NCBI GenBank assembly: GCA_026392825.1
Contig: JAPLBF010000030.1
Span: forward strand, 1-38,892
Direction of reading: 5' to 3'
Origin: Actinomycetota bacterium
GTDB taxonomy: Bacteria > Actinomycetota > Actinomycetes > Nanopelagicales > Nanopelagicaceae
DNA length: 38,892 bases
Shown here: positions 1 to 6,883 of the stretch, piece by piece
How positions within the stretch are numbered: position 1 is the first letter of the stretch
How the letters are laid out: the number at the start of each line of letters is the position of its first letter
Notes under the pieces: generated by a model
What the model was told of the DNA's origin: nothing
The model's input: the letters and a program-made list of their open reading frames with translations, nothing else
Database searches by the model: none
Program-made: the position numbers and the translations under genes

Positions 1-121
1 ATGCGCCTACTCTCTCGAGCAGAAGCGCTGTTGCTTTACCAATTCCGCTACTAGCACCAGTGACAATTATCCGTTTTCCATCAAGTCCTCTACCTATAGA
101 TAGATCGCTATCAGAAGGCAT
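1..121 (-). CDS. Short-chain dehydrogenase/reductase, N-terminal fragment cut by the window edge
   Basis: The first 40 codons of an SDR-family NAD(P)-dependent oxidoreductase are present; the rest lies to the left of the window. The fragment reads MPSDSDLSIGRGLDGKRIIV followed by the glycine-rich dinucleotide motif TGASSGIG (about residues 25-32), which identifies the classical SDR Rossmann fold. The ATG is at 119-121 and overlaps the end of the upstream enolase-superfamily gene by 11 bases, which indicates translational coupling and makes it the last visible gene of the minus-strand operon that starts at 5639. In such operons SDRs usually oxidise a sugar or sugar-acid hydroxyl. The substrate cannot be deduced from this fragment. 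Confidence 0.85.
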   Translation of the reverse strand, partial: MPSDSDLSIGRGLDGKRIIVTGASSGIGKATALLLERVGA

Positions 122-1247
122 ACTTTTGTACGGTCTTCTCAATTACTTCTACGCCAAGTCCTGGCTTTGATGGAACAGCGATCTTTCCATTTTTATGTGT
201 GAATGGCTCGGTAATTAATTCATGCTGCATCGGATTCTCATCCGGCTTTAGCTCTTGCAAGAGGCAACGCGGAGTCGATGCGGAGAGTGCGATAGATGCG
301 GCGGTATTAATCGCACTAGACCAAGCGTGGCTGTTGAACCAGAGCCCGGCTGTCTCAACTAATTTGATAATCGCAAGCGCACCTGTAATTCCTTCTACAC
401 GTCCGACATCGCAGCCGATTACATCTAGAGTTCCTGAAGAGATAGTTTCGGAAAATCCGCGGTAATCCCATTCGCGTTCACTGCCGGCAATCAAAACTTT
501 AGTGTGGTTGCGTAGGCGCTTAAATTGCTCGTACTCCCAAGGCTCGAATGGCTCTTCCACCCACTTAAGTCCTTGCTCTTCCCATGCGCTAACGCGCTTA
601 ACAGCATCTTCAAATGTCCAATTGAGTGATTGACCGCGATCCATCATGATCCAAGCATCTGGTCCAGCTGCCTGGCGAAGATCACGTACAAAGTTGATAT
701 CTCTCTCTAATTCATAACCAAGACGGGCATCGCCACGTTTGCCCATTCCGATTTTGAAACCGATATATCCCTCTTTTACATAACGTGCGTGACGCTCTAC
801 TTCAAGATCAAGATTTGCATTAAAGACGTGGGTTGATGCAAGCACCGGAATCTCAGTAACTTCCTGGCTATCGCGCTTACCGATCATTTCAATTAGTGAT
901 TGGCCGGTAATTTTTCCGCGTAGATCCCAGAGCGCGATATCAATTGCAGAGAGCGCGAAGTGGCCAAGTCCGCCGCGATAGGTGTACCACCAAGTCTGTT
1001 TGCGAATATCGCGCCAGATGCCGAGATTTTGAAGTGGATCTTTTCCAACAATCACATCTGCTAAATCTTCGATAATGGCAGCGGTTCCTTTAGTGCTACC
1101 TGGAAATTGCGTGATCGCCTCGCCCCACCCGACAGTTCCATCAGAAGCGGTTACTCGCACAAAGGTGAGATAACGCCAGGACATTGAATCATTTGGCTCC
1201 TGGTATTTCACTGGGAAGGCCTCGACCTTGCTGATCTTTACCGACAT
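111..1247 (-). CDS. Enolase-superfamily sugar-acid dehydratase/cycloisomerase (mandelate racemase/MLE-like)
   Basis: This 378-residue protein has the capping domain (about 1-130) and TIM-barrel domain of the mandelate racemase/muconate lactonizing enzyme branch of the enolase superfamily, which abstracts a proton alpha to a carboxylate. Visible active-site elements are KIG (K165), metal ligands D203 in MMDRGQ, E231 in WVEEP and E257 in AGSE, then D280 in GCDVGR and H308 in NSHAW. The KxG form with a distal histidine fits acid-sugar dehydratases better than a KxK racemase. The start has a good ribosome site, AAGGAG, seven bases before ATG. It lies 40 bases behind the DapB-like gene and overlaps the next SDR. 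A second, different enolase-superfamily member sits at 2274-3392. The substrate is probably a sugar acid, but this is inference. Confidence 0.85.
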   Translation of the reverse strand: MSVKISKVEAFPVKYQEPNDSMSWRYLTFVRVTASDGTVGWGEAITQFPGSTKGTAAIIEDLADVIVGKDPLQNLGIWRDIRKQTWWYTYRGGLGHFALSAIDIALWDLRGKITGQSLIEMIGKRDSQEVTEIPVLASTHVFNANLDLEVERHARYVKEGYIGFKIGMGKRGDARLGYELERDINFVRDLRQAAGPDAWIMMDRGQSLNWTFEDAVKRVSAWEEQGLKWVEEPFEPWEYEQFKRLRNHTKVLIAGSEREWDYRGFSETISSGTLDVIGCDVGRVEGITGALAIIKLVETAGLWFNSHAWSSAINTAASIALSASTPRCLLQELKPDENPMQHELITEPFTHKNGKIAVPSKPGLGVEVIEKTVQKYAF

Positions 1248-1287
1248 CGCTTTCTCCTTTTGCTGGGTTTATTTGGTTTTATTTAAG

Positions 1288-2274
1288 TTATTTTCTAGAA
1301 AAACTTTCGTCACTGCGAGCAAGTGCTGGTGCAAGTTCGGCAACCGTTACCCAACCTGGTTGAGCCTGGATAATTCTTTCAATTGAGTTGATAACCATAT
1401 TCTGCGAGCCCATTTGCGCACCGATTCCGGGATTAAGCGAGATTGTCTGATGCACTTTCCCATCAATGCTTAACTCGATCTCATCCTTGGCAGCTCTATC
1501 GATTCCAGCAAGATCTACGTGGCCAAAGAAGTGCGAAGAGAACCAAGGCTTTCCTTTAACGATTGCCGTGTAAGTCTGATTAACACCAGCGCTAAAACCT
1601 GATTCAATGATGAAACGCTGTGGAAGATCAATCGCGCGTTCAGTAAGAACCGGTAGCAACACTTTATCGATCCGTTCAATTTCTAATCCGAGCGCATCGG
1701 CAACCACGTTCATAGATTGTGGAAATCCAGCGTGTCCCAGGATCTCACCACGCTCAACTTTCTCTTTAAATTCTTTCTCAGTTGCACCGACACCGATTCT
1801 ACGAAGAACAGTGGCACCAAAGCCAGAGATATTTACCGTCCGTCTTACTTCAACTGTTGTCTTAGGTGTGCCATCGCTGTTAAGTCCTGAAGGGGTTGGA
1901 CCAAGAAGAGTTGCAACTAGCGCATCAAAGATCAGTCCGGGATTCACACCAGCGCCGGCAATGCTGACTCGCTTAGCCTTCGCTAATTTATCTAGCTCTT
2001 CTGCTAATTTTTTATCTACAGCCCACGGATAGGTGCATTCTTCGGCCGAGACCAGAACATTAGAACCTGCATTGACGGCATCTCGGATGTAATCTGCAAC
2101 ATCTTTAAAGAGAGTAGTTGTAGCAATTAGAACTACATCTGCGCCAGAGTTAAGTGCGAGTTCGCGATCGTCTCGTCTAAATGGTCCGGAGACGCGATGC
2201 ATTCCTCGCGTGCGTAGACCGGCTGCAACCGCTTGACCGAGTTGGCCAGCACCATAGATCGCAACCGAAGCCAT
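1288..2274 (-). CDS. DapB-like NAD(P)-dependent dehydrogenase, related to 2,4-diaminopentanoate dehydrogenase
   Basis: This 328-residue protein starts with a Rossmann nucleotide-binding motif, GAGQLG at residues 8-13. It carries AGAGVNPGLIFD at about 107-117, a signature I associate with the dihydrodipicolinate reductase-like family that includes 2,4-diaminopentanoate dehydrogenase. It is too long for housekeeping DapB (about 240-270 residues). The expected chemistry is NAD(P)-dependent oxidation or reduction at an amine- or imine-bearing carbon. The gene lies between two enolase-superfamily genes, and its ATG overlaps the TAA of the upstream gene by one base. An amine or imine step beside sugar-acid dehydratases would suggest an amino-sugar acid or amide-derived substrate. 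The fold is confident; the substrate is not. Confidence 0.7.
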   Translation of the reverse strand: MASVAIYGAGQLGQAVAAGLRTRGMHRVSGPFRRDDRELALNSGADVVLIATTTLFKDVADYIRDAVNAGSNVLVSAEECTYPWAVDKKLAEELDKLAKAKRVSIAGAGVNPGLIFDALVATLLGPTPSGLNSDGTPKTTVEVRRTVNISGFGATVLRRIGVGATEKEFKEKVERGEILGHAGFPQSMNVVADALGLEIERIDKVLLPVLTERAIDLPQRFIIESGFSAGVNQTYTAIVKGKPWFSSHFFGHVDLAGIDRAAKDEIELSIDGKVHQTISLNPGIGAQMGSQNMVINSIERIIQAQPGWVTVAELAPALARSDESFSRK

Positions 2275-3392
2275 TAATTTTTATCGACTCGATATTGCGC
2301 AATAAAGTCTTCGTTTAACTTCCAACCAAAGCCAGGCTCAGTTGGAAGAATGAAATCTCCATTAACTAACTTAGGACGGTTATCTAGAAGTTCCCAGAAG
2401 ATTGGATCTCTAGTTGGAGAAAATGATTCGACATATGTTCCGTGAGGAACTGAAGCAAGCAAGTGCGATGCAACTTGAGCTTCTTCGTGATGTCCAAGTT
2501 GTACTTCGAAGGCGAGTGCCATTGCGGCGATTCGGCGCCACTCAGTTGGTCCACCACCCCAAGAGGCATCAAAGTTACAGACATCAATAGCGCCATTAAG
2601 CATCATCTCGCGCATACCAACTCTGTGGATCTCACTTTGCCCTGCGGCAACATTTACATTTCCGCGAAGTCTTACATCCTTTAGGCCGCGCCAATCCGCG
2701 TGCCATCTTGTAGGTTCTTCAAACCAACGTAACTTAACTTCGCCTTCAATAAGTGAGAGGAAGTTAAGTGCTTCTGCAACGGTGTAACCCTGATTTGCAT
2801 CTACGACAAAAAGGAAGTCATCGCCAACAATTGACTTAGCAAGTTTTAGTCGAGCCGCATCTTCCTCTGGTGGCTTGGCTCCGATCTTAAACTTCATACC
2901 AACCATGCCAATTTCATCTTTAAAGAACGCTAATTCTCGTTCCAGATCTGCTTCACTTGAACCGTAGTAACCGCCGATACCGATCATTGGAATTCGATCG
3001 CGGTATCCGCCCCAAAGGCGCCAAAGTGGTTGTCCGGCAATCTTGCCAAAGCCATCCCAGACAGCGCTATCAACGCAAGCAATTGCCTGCATTGGCATAG
3101 CGCGATTGCGAAGTTGATCAAGAGTTACGGGGATCATCGAGTGCCAGATTTTTTCGACCTGGCGGATATCCATTCCGGTAACTAACGGCGCAATCTCATC
3201 GTGGATGATCCCCAAAATAATATCTTGCTCTTCATCTGTATCAGCGTTGTAGCTTTGTCCGACTACTCCATCAGAGGTGTGAATTCTGGTGATAATGGTG
3301 CAACGGTTACGCATCTTGTAGTACGAACCCTTGTAAATATGCTTAAGAGGAACGCGAAGTGGGATCGTTTCAATTCGCTCAATCTTTGACAT
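2274..3392 (-). CDS. Enolase-superfamily enzyme (mandelate racemase/MLE-like), KxK type
   Basis: This 372-residue enzyme belongs to the mandelate racemase/muconate lactonizing branch of the enolase superfamily. The catalytic set is visible: KFK with K167 and K169, then D198 with N200 in VVDANQG, E225 in WFEEP, E254 in GQSE, D275 in NFDASWGG and histidines 301-302. The KxK motif with a partner base differs from the KxG and distal-His arrangement of the neighbour at 111-1247, so the two probably catalyse different steps, or act on opposite stereoisomers, of one pathway. The gene starts 11 bases after the lipoyl-domain gene and overlaps the DapB-like gene by one base. No strong ribosome site precedes its ATG, so coupling to the upstream gene is likely. 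Confidence 0.85.
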   Translation of the reverse strand: MSKIERIETIPLRVPLKHIYKGSYYKMRNRCTIITRIHTSDGVVGQSYNADTDEEQDIILGIIHDEIAPLVTGMDIRQVEKIWHSMIPVTLDQLRNRAMPMQAIACVDSAVWDGFGKIAGQPLWRLWGGYRDRIPMIGIGGYYGSSEADLERELAFFKDEIGMVGMKFKIGAKPPEEDAARLKLAKSIVGDDFLFVVDANQGYTVAEALNFLSLIEGEVKLRWFEEPTRWHADWRGLKDVRLRGNVNVAAGQSEIHRVGMREMMLNGAIDVCNFDASWGGGPTEWRRIAAMALAFEVQLGHHEEAQVASHLLASVPHGTYVESFSPTRDPIFWELLDNRPKLVNGDFILPTEPGFGWKLNEDFIAQYRVDKN

Positions 3393-3403
3393 AGCACAGC
3401 TAC

Positions 3404-3637
3404 TTATTCGAGAACGGCGATTACTTCGCCAGTTTTAATCTCTGCATCAATAGCAAATCTCAACTCAACTATTTTTCCCGTAGCAGGGGAGGGAACTGAA
3501 AGCTGTGCTTTATCAGTTTCGACTTCCAAGAGATCTTCGCCTTCGTTAACCATATCTCCAACAGCTTTAAACCAAGAAACTAGGTAAACCGAATCAACAG
3601 TTTCGGCAACTCGCGGCATGGTGATTTCGATACTCAT
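3404..3637 (-). CDS. Stand-alone lipoyl-domain carrier protein
   Basis: Only 77 residues long, this protein is a single biotinyl/lipoyl domain. It begins IEITMPRVAETVDS as the E2 components of 2-oxoacid dehydrogenases do, and has the lipoylation site in VETDKA with K43 as the modified lysine. It ends after the domain with EVIAVLE, so the peripheral-subunit-binding domain and acyltransferase core of a normal E2 (about 400 residues) are absent and no remnant of them follows. Its ATG directly abuts the stop of the E1 alpha gene (TAAATG). It is presumably the reductive-acylation acceptor for the E1 subunits encoded just upstream. The acyltransferase and the E3 must be elsewhere in the genome or not needed. 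Confidence 0.85.
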   Translation of the reverse strand: MSIEITMPRVAETVDSVYLVSWFKAVGDMVNEGEDLLEVETDKAQLSVPSPATGKIVELRFAIDAEIKTGEVIAVLE

Positions 3638-4633
3638 TTATTGACTAACCTTTCTGCTCCAGATGTTTTCGAACATGGTTTTGGCGGAAGGCTCAGGGGC
3701 GTTCTGACATAAAGCAACAGTTGCTTCGATCTCTTTCGCTTTACGAACTTTCATATCAGCGATTTGCGCATCGGTTATCTTGCCGGATTTCTTAGCCCGC
3801 TCTTCTAGAAGAAGTAGTGGATCGCGAGATTTCCAAGAATCAAGTTCACCTTCTGGGCGATAGAGCGCTTGATCTGCACGTGAGTGACCGGCAAAGCGAT
3901 AAGTCTTCGCTTCGATGAAGGTAGGTCCGCCGCCTGATCGTGCACGATCAACAGCTGATTGAATACCTTCGCGGACGACATCTATATCCATTCCATCGAG
4001 TGCGAAATGCGGCATCGCATAACTTTCGGCGCGGATATGTAGATCTTCAATCGGAGTGGTGAGATTGATGCGGCTGTACTCTGCATAAACATTGTTATCG
4101 CAGATAAATACAACTGGAAGCTTCCAGATTGCTGCCAAGTTGAGCGTTTCGTGGAATGCACCGATATTTGTTGCGCCATCACCAAAAATAGCAACGGCTA
4201 CCCGGTCATTGCCTTGAACTTGGAATGCAAGTGCTGCACCCGCTGCGATTGGCATACCGCCACCGATAATTGCTGAAGTCGGTAGAAGACCTAATTCAAG
4301 ATCGCACAAGTGCATCGATCCACCGAGGCCACCGCAACAACCAGTTGCTTTACCCATAATTTCCGACATCGCAGACTCTGGCGTAATACCGAGAGCAAGT
4401 GCAATACCGTGGCTGCGATAAGTTGCAGAGACTGGATCGTCTGTGCGAAGAACGCTGGCAAGTCCAATAGCTAACGCTTCTTGTCCGTTGCAAAGGTGGG
4501 TTGTGCCTCTAATTGTTCCTGAAGCGAAGAGAGCATTAATTTGATTTTCAAATTCGCGAATCTCAACTGCACGTTCAAACTGTGCAACTGGATCAGAAAG
4601 TATCGCCTTACGACGATCTAAACCTTTACTCAT
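3638..4633 (-). CDS. Thiamine-diphosphate-dependent 2-oxoacid (or acetoin-type) dehydrogenase E1, alpha subunit
   Basis: This 331-residue protein has the length and motifs of AcoA/PdhA-type E1 alpha. YRSHG (72-76) and GGLGGSMH (about 101-108) belong to the active site, and the ThDP/Mg motif runs from GDG at 151-153 to NN at 180-181. AGHSRADQALYR matches the conserved loop near the C-terminus. With E1 beta it decarboxylates a 2-oxo acid or cleaves an acetoin-like diketone and passes the acyl group to a lipoyl carrier. The ribosome site GGGAGGG lies inside the end of the E1 beta gene, and one base separates the two genes. The enolase-type dehydratases downstream would supply 2-keto-3-deoxy acids, so the substrate may be derived from such an acid rather than pyruvate. 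That is inference. Confidence 0.88.
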   Translation of the reverse strand: MSKGLDRRKAILSDPVAQFERAVEIREFENQINALFASGTIRGTTHLCNGQEALAIGLASVLRTDDPVSATYRSHGIALALGITPESAMSEIMGKATGCCGGLGGSMHLCDLELGLLPTSAIIGGGMPIAAGAALAFQVQGNDRVAVAIFGDGATNIGAFHETLNLAAIWKLPVVFICDNNVYAEYSRINLTTPIEDLHIRAESYAMPHFALDGMDIDVVREGIQSAVDRARSGGGPTFIEAKTYRFAGHSRADQALYRPEGELDSWKSRDPLLLLEERAKKSGKITDAQIADMKVRKAKEIEATVALCQNAPEPSAKTMFENIWSRKVSQ

Positions 4634-4634
4634 C

Positions 4635-5639
4635 TTAGAAACCCTCCCGAATCCACCACGGTTGCGGAGCTTTACCTGTGGCCATCAATTGATCAATCAG
4701 ATAATTCACTTCAGTTGCATTCGGCAAGAAGCGCGCTTCCAGGCCACCGTTGTAAGGAACTGGAACATTTGGGCAAGTGATTCGGATCGGAGGCGACTTG
4801 AGTTCTCCAAAGAATTCGGCACTCACAGCAGCAACAATCTCAGATCCCCAGCCACCGCTTTGTGGTTGCTCTTCAACAACAACTAAGCGACCAGTCTTCT
4901 TTACGGATTCAAATACTGTTTTCTTATCCCAAGGAACAATCGTGCAAAGGTCAATGACTTCAATATCCAAAGAGCTAGCTGCGGCAGCCTCGCGTGCGAT
5001 ATTTGTCATCTGTCCAAGAGCGACAATGGTGAGATCTTTTCCAGGCTTAACGACTCTGGCTTTGCCGATCTCCATCTTAAGATTTGTATCTACCTCACCG
5101 CGTTCAGCATAAGTAACTCTTGGCTCCAAGAACATAACTGGATCTGGATCTTGAATCGCAGCGCGCAACAAACTGTATGCGCTCTGTGCATCACTTGGTG
5201 ATAAAACTTTTAGCCCTGGTGTAGCAGCAACCCAGTTTTCTAGAGTCTGTGAATGTTGACCACCGAAACCAAGTCCGCCACCGACAGATGCGCGAACCAC
5301 CATTGGGACAGAGAGTTTTCCATTACTTAAGTAACGCATCTTTGCGCCTTCAGTAACGAGTTGATCAAGTGCGACGCCAAGAAATTCCATAAACATAATT
5401 TCAATAACGGGTTTCAAGCCCATTGTTGCTGCGCCAACGGCAGCGCCAGTAAATGCCATTTCAGAGATTGGCGTATCGCGGACGCGAATAGGACCAAACT
5501 CTTCAAGGAGACCTTCAGTTGTCTTAAACGGTCCTTCGGCTGCTGCAATATCTTCGCCGAAGACGATCACCGTTGGATCGGTGCGCATCTCATCTGCGAT
5601 AGCTGTTGCAATTGCTTGTCTTACGCGCATTGCTGGCAT
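4635..5639 (-). CDS. Thiamine-diphosphate-dependent 2-oxoacid (or acetoin-type) dehydrogenase E1, beta subunit
   Basis: The 334-residue protein is a standard E1 beta with a transketolase-type pyrimidine-binding domain (about 5-180) and a C-terminal transketolase domain (about 200-325). Conserved blocks include GEDIAAAEGPFKTTEGL, RDTPISEMAFTGAAVGAA and FGGQHSQTLENW, the last matching the family's active-site histidine region, followed by LSPSDAQSAYSLLRAAI. It is the first gene of the seven-gene minus-strand operon. A GGGAGG ribosome site lies seven bases before the chosen ATG; a second in-frame ATG three codons later (MRVRQAI) would give the more usual N-terminus. The promoter and a putative operator are directly upstream at 5671-5715. 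Confidence 0.88.
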   Translation of the reverse strand: MPAMRVRQAIATAIADEMRTDPTVIVFGEDIAAAEGPFKTTEGLLEEFGPIRVRDTPISEMAFTGAAVGAATMGLKPVIEIMFMEFLGVALDQLVTEGAKMRYLSNGKLSVPMVVRASVGGGLGFGGQHSQTLENWVAATPGLKVLSPSDAQSAYSLLRAAIQDPDPVMFLEPRVTYAERGEVDTNLKMEIGKARVVKPGKDLTIVALGQMTNIAREAAAASSLDIEVIDLCTIVPWDKKTVFESVKKTGRLVVVEEQPQSGGWGSEIVAAVSAEFFGELKSPPIRITCPNVPVPYNGGLEARFLPNATEVNYLIDQLMATGKAPQPWWIREGF

Positions 5640-5670
5640 TGCGCCTCCCTCAAACTCTCTAAAAATCGCT

Positions 5671-5686
5671 ACTGGAAACGATTGCT
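5671..5686 (-). promoter_or_regulatory. Putative LacI-type operator half-palindrome behind the E1-operon promoter
   Basis: ACTGGAAACGATTGCT occupies the position immediately downstream of the -10 box of the minus-strand promoter, where a repressor would block initiation. The left nine bases, ACTGGAAAC, equal those of the 18-bp palindrome at 24925-24942. The right half is degenerate. It resembles LacI/GalR-family sites (TGGAAACG core). This is inference from sequence and position. Confidence 0.45.
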
Positions 5687-5715
5687 ATAGTATGGGCGTA
5701 CCAGGCGCAAGTCAA
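5687..5715 (-). promoter_or_regulatory. Promoter of the E1-dehydratase operon
   Basis: On the minus strand TTGACT (5710-5715) is followed by exactly 17 bases and TACTAT (5687-5692), a near-consensus housekeeping sigma promoter. It points toward the E1 beta start at 5639, giving a leader of about 40 bases. The divergent CoA-transferase gene begins at 5757 and must use other signals in the same 117-base gap. Confidence 0.7.
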
Positions 5716-5756
5716 CGCTTATAGATCTAATTTCAATATGCGAGAGCGAGTCATCA

Positions 5757-6881
5757 GTGAGCAAAGATCAGGCACCCGCAGAGTTACCTCTGGCAGGGAT
5801 CACCGTTCTTGATGCAACATCGAATATCGCTGGTCCATTTGGCGGGGCAATCCTTGGAGATCTTGGTGCACGAGTTATAAAAATCGAAACCCCGGCCGCC
5901 GATGCCGCAAGAACTATGTCTCCAGTTGAAGGTGATCGTTCGGCATACTTTCACGTAGTCAATAGAAATAAATCAGCAGTCACAATAGATTTAAAAAGTG
6001 AATCAGGACGTTTGTTCCTGGATAATTTGCTGGATTCCGCCGATGTTTTATTGACCAACTTTCTTCCTGAGAAGTTGGCGGAGTATCACCTCACACCAGA
6101 TGAGTTAATGGCAAAACGACCTGGGCTGATTCTCGGCAATCTATCCTCTTACGGATCTGAAGGACCTTCTCAACATTTTCCTGGATATGACGCAACCGTG
6201 CAGGCCCGAACCGGAATTATGCAAGTAACTGGAGAACGAAATGGAGAACCAGTTAGAACTGGAATCTCCGTTCTCGATGTTGGCGGCGGAACTTGGCTCG
6301 CTCTTGGAATTTTGGCCGCGCTGATAAAGCGAGAAAAAACTGGAATCGGAAGTGTTATTGAGACTTCACTTTATGAAACAGGCGTCTCTTGGGTTAGCTA
6401 TCACCTATCTGCATTTCAAGTAACGAACGCTCCCTCAATTCGCTCCGGAAGCGGTCATCCCGCCTTTGCGCCTTATGGGCTGTTTAAAACCAGTGATGGC
6501 GAAATTATGATCGGTGTTGGAAACAATGTGATCTTTGCCCGACTTTGCGCCGTTTTAAATCGCGAAGATCTCATTGAAAATGTGAAATTTAAAGAAAATG
6601 TGGATCGCGTAAAGAACAACACCGAATTAGATGTTGAAATTGAACGCGTTCTTGTCGAAAAAGGATCTAAACACTGGGTAGAACTCTTGGCAGCAAGTGG
6701 CGTCCCGGCTGATCATTTAGCGCTTCCCGAAGATCTATTAAACGATCCGCAAGCGGCAGCGCTAGATATTCTCGTAGATTATCCCGATCCAACTTCTAAG
6801 GTAAAGAAGATTCCAGGATTGCCATTTCGAATCGATGGCAAGCGTCCCGGAATTAGAAACCCTGCCCCACATAAAGATTAA
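5757..6881 (+). CDS. Class III (CaiB/BaiF family) CoA-transferase
   Basis: This 374-residue protein matches family III CoA-transferases, which move CoA between carboxylic acids through an aspartyl-CoA anhydride. It opens with LAGITVLDAT, typical of the family, and contains NRNKSAVTIDLK (about 69-80) and YGSEGP. D174 in SVLDVGGGTW, just before ALGILAALIKREKTG, aligns with the catalytic aspartate of formyl-CoA transferase. It starts with GTG; no in-frame ATG fits, and the preceding TGCGAGAGCG is a poor ribosome site. The gene is divergent from the E1 operon and ends two bases from the convergent ceramidase-like gene. It may activate or recycle an acid made by the dehydratase pathway. The acid itself is unknown. 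Confidence 0.85.
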   Translation: MSKDQAPAELPLAGITVLDATSNIAGPFGGAILGDLGARVIKIETPAADAARTMSPVEGDRSAYFHVVNRNKSAVTIDLKSESGRLFLDNLLDSADVLLTNFLPEKLAEYHLTPDELMAKRPGLILGNLSSYGSEGPSQHFPGYDATVQARTGIMQVTGERNGEPVRTGISVLDVGGGTWLALGILAALIKREKTGIGSVIETSLYETGVSWVSYHLSAFQVTNAPSIRSGSGHPAFAPYGLFKTSDGEIMIGVGNNVIFARLCAVLNREDLIENVKFKENVDRVKNNTELDVEIERVLVEKGSKHWVELLAASGVPADHLALPEDLLNDPQAAALDILVDYPDPTSKVKKIPGLPFRIDGKRPGIRNPAPHKD

Positions 6882-6883
6882 AG

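Noticed and set aside
199-465. Plus-strand frame opposite the enolase-superfamily gene
   Set aside because: Lies wholly antisense to a gene with intact catalytic motifs; composition is that of a shadow frame.
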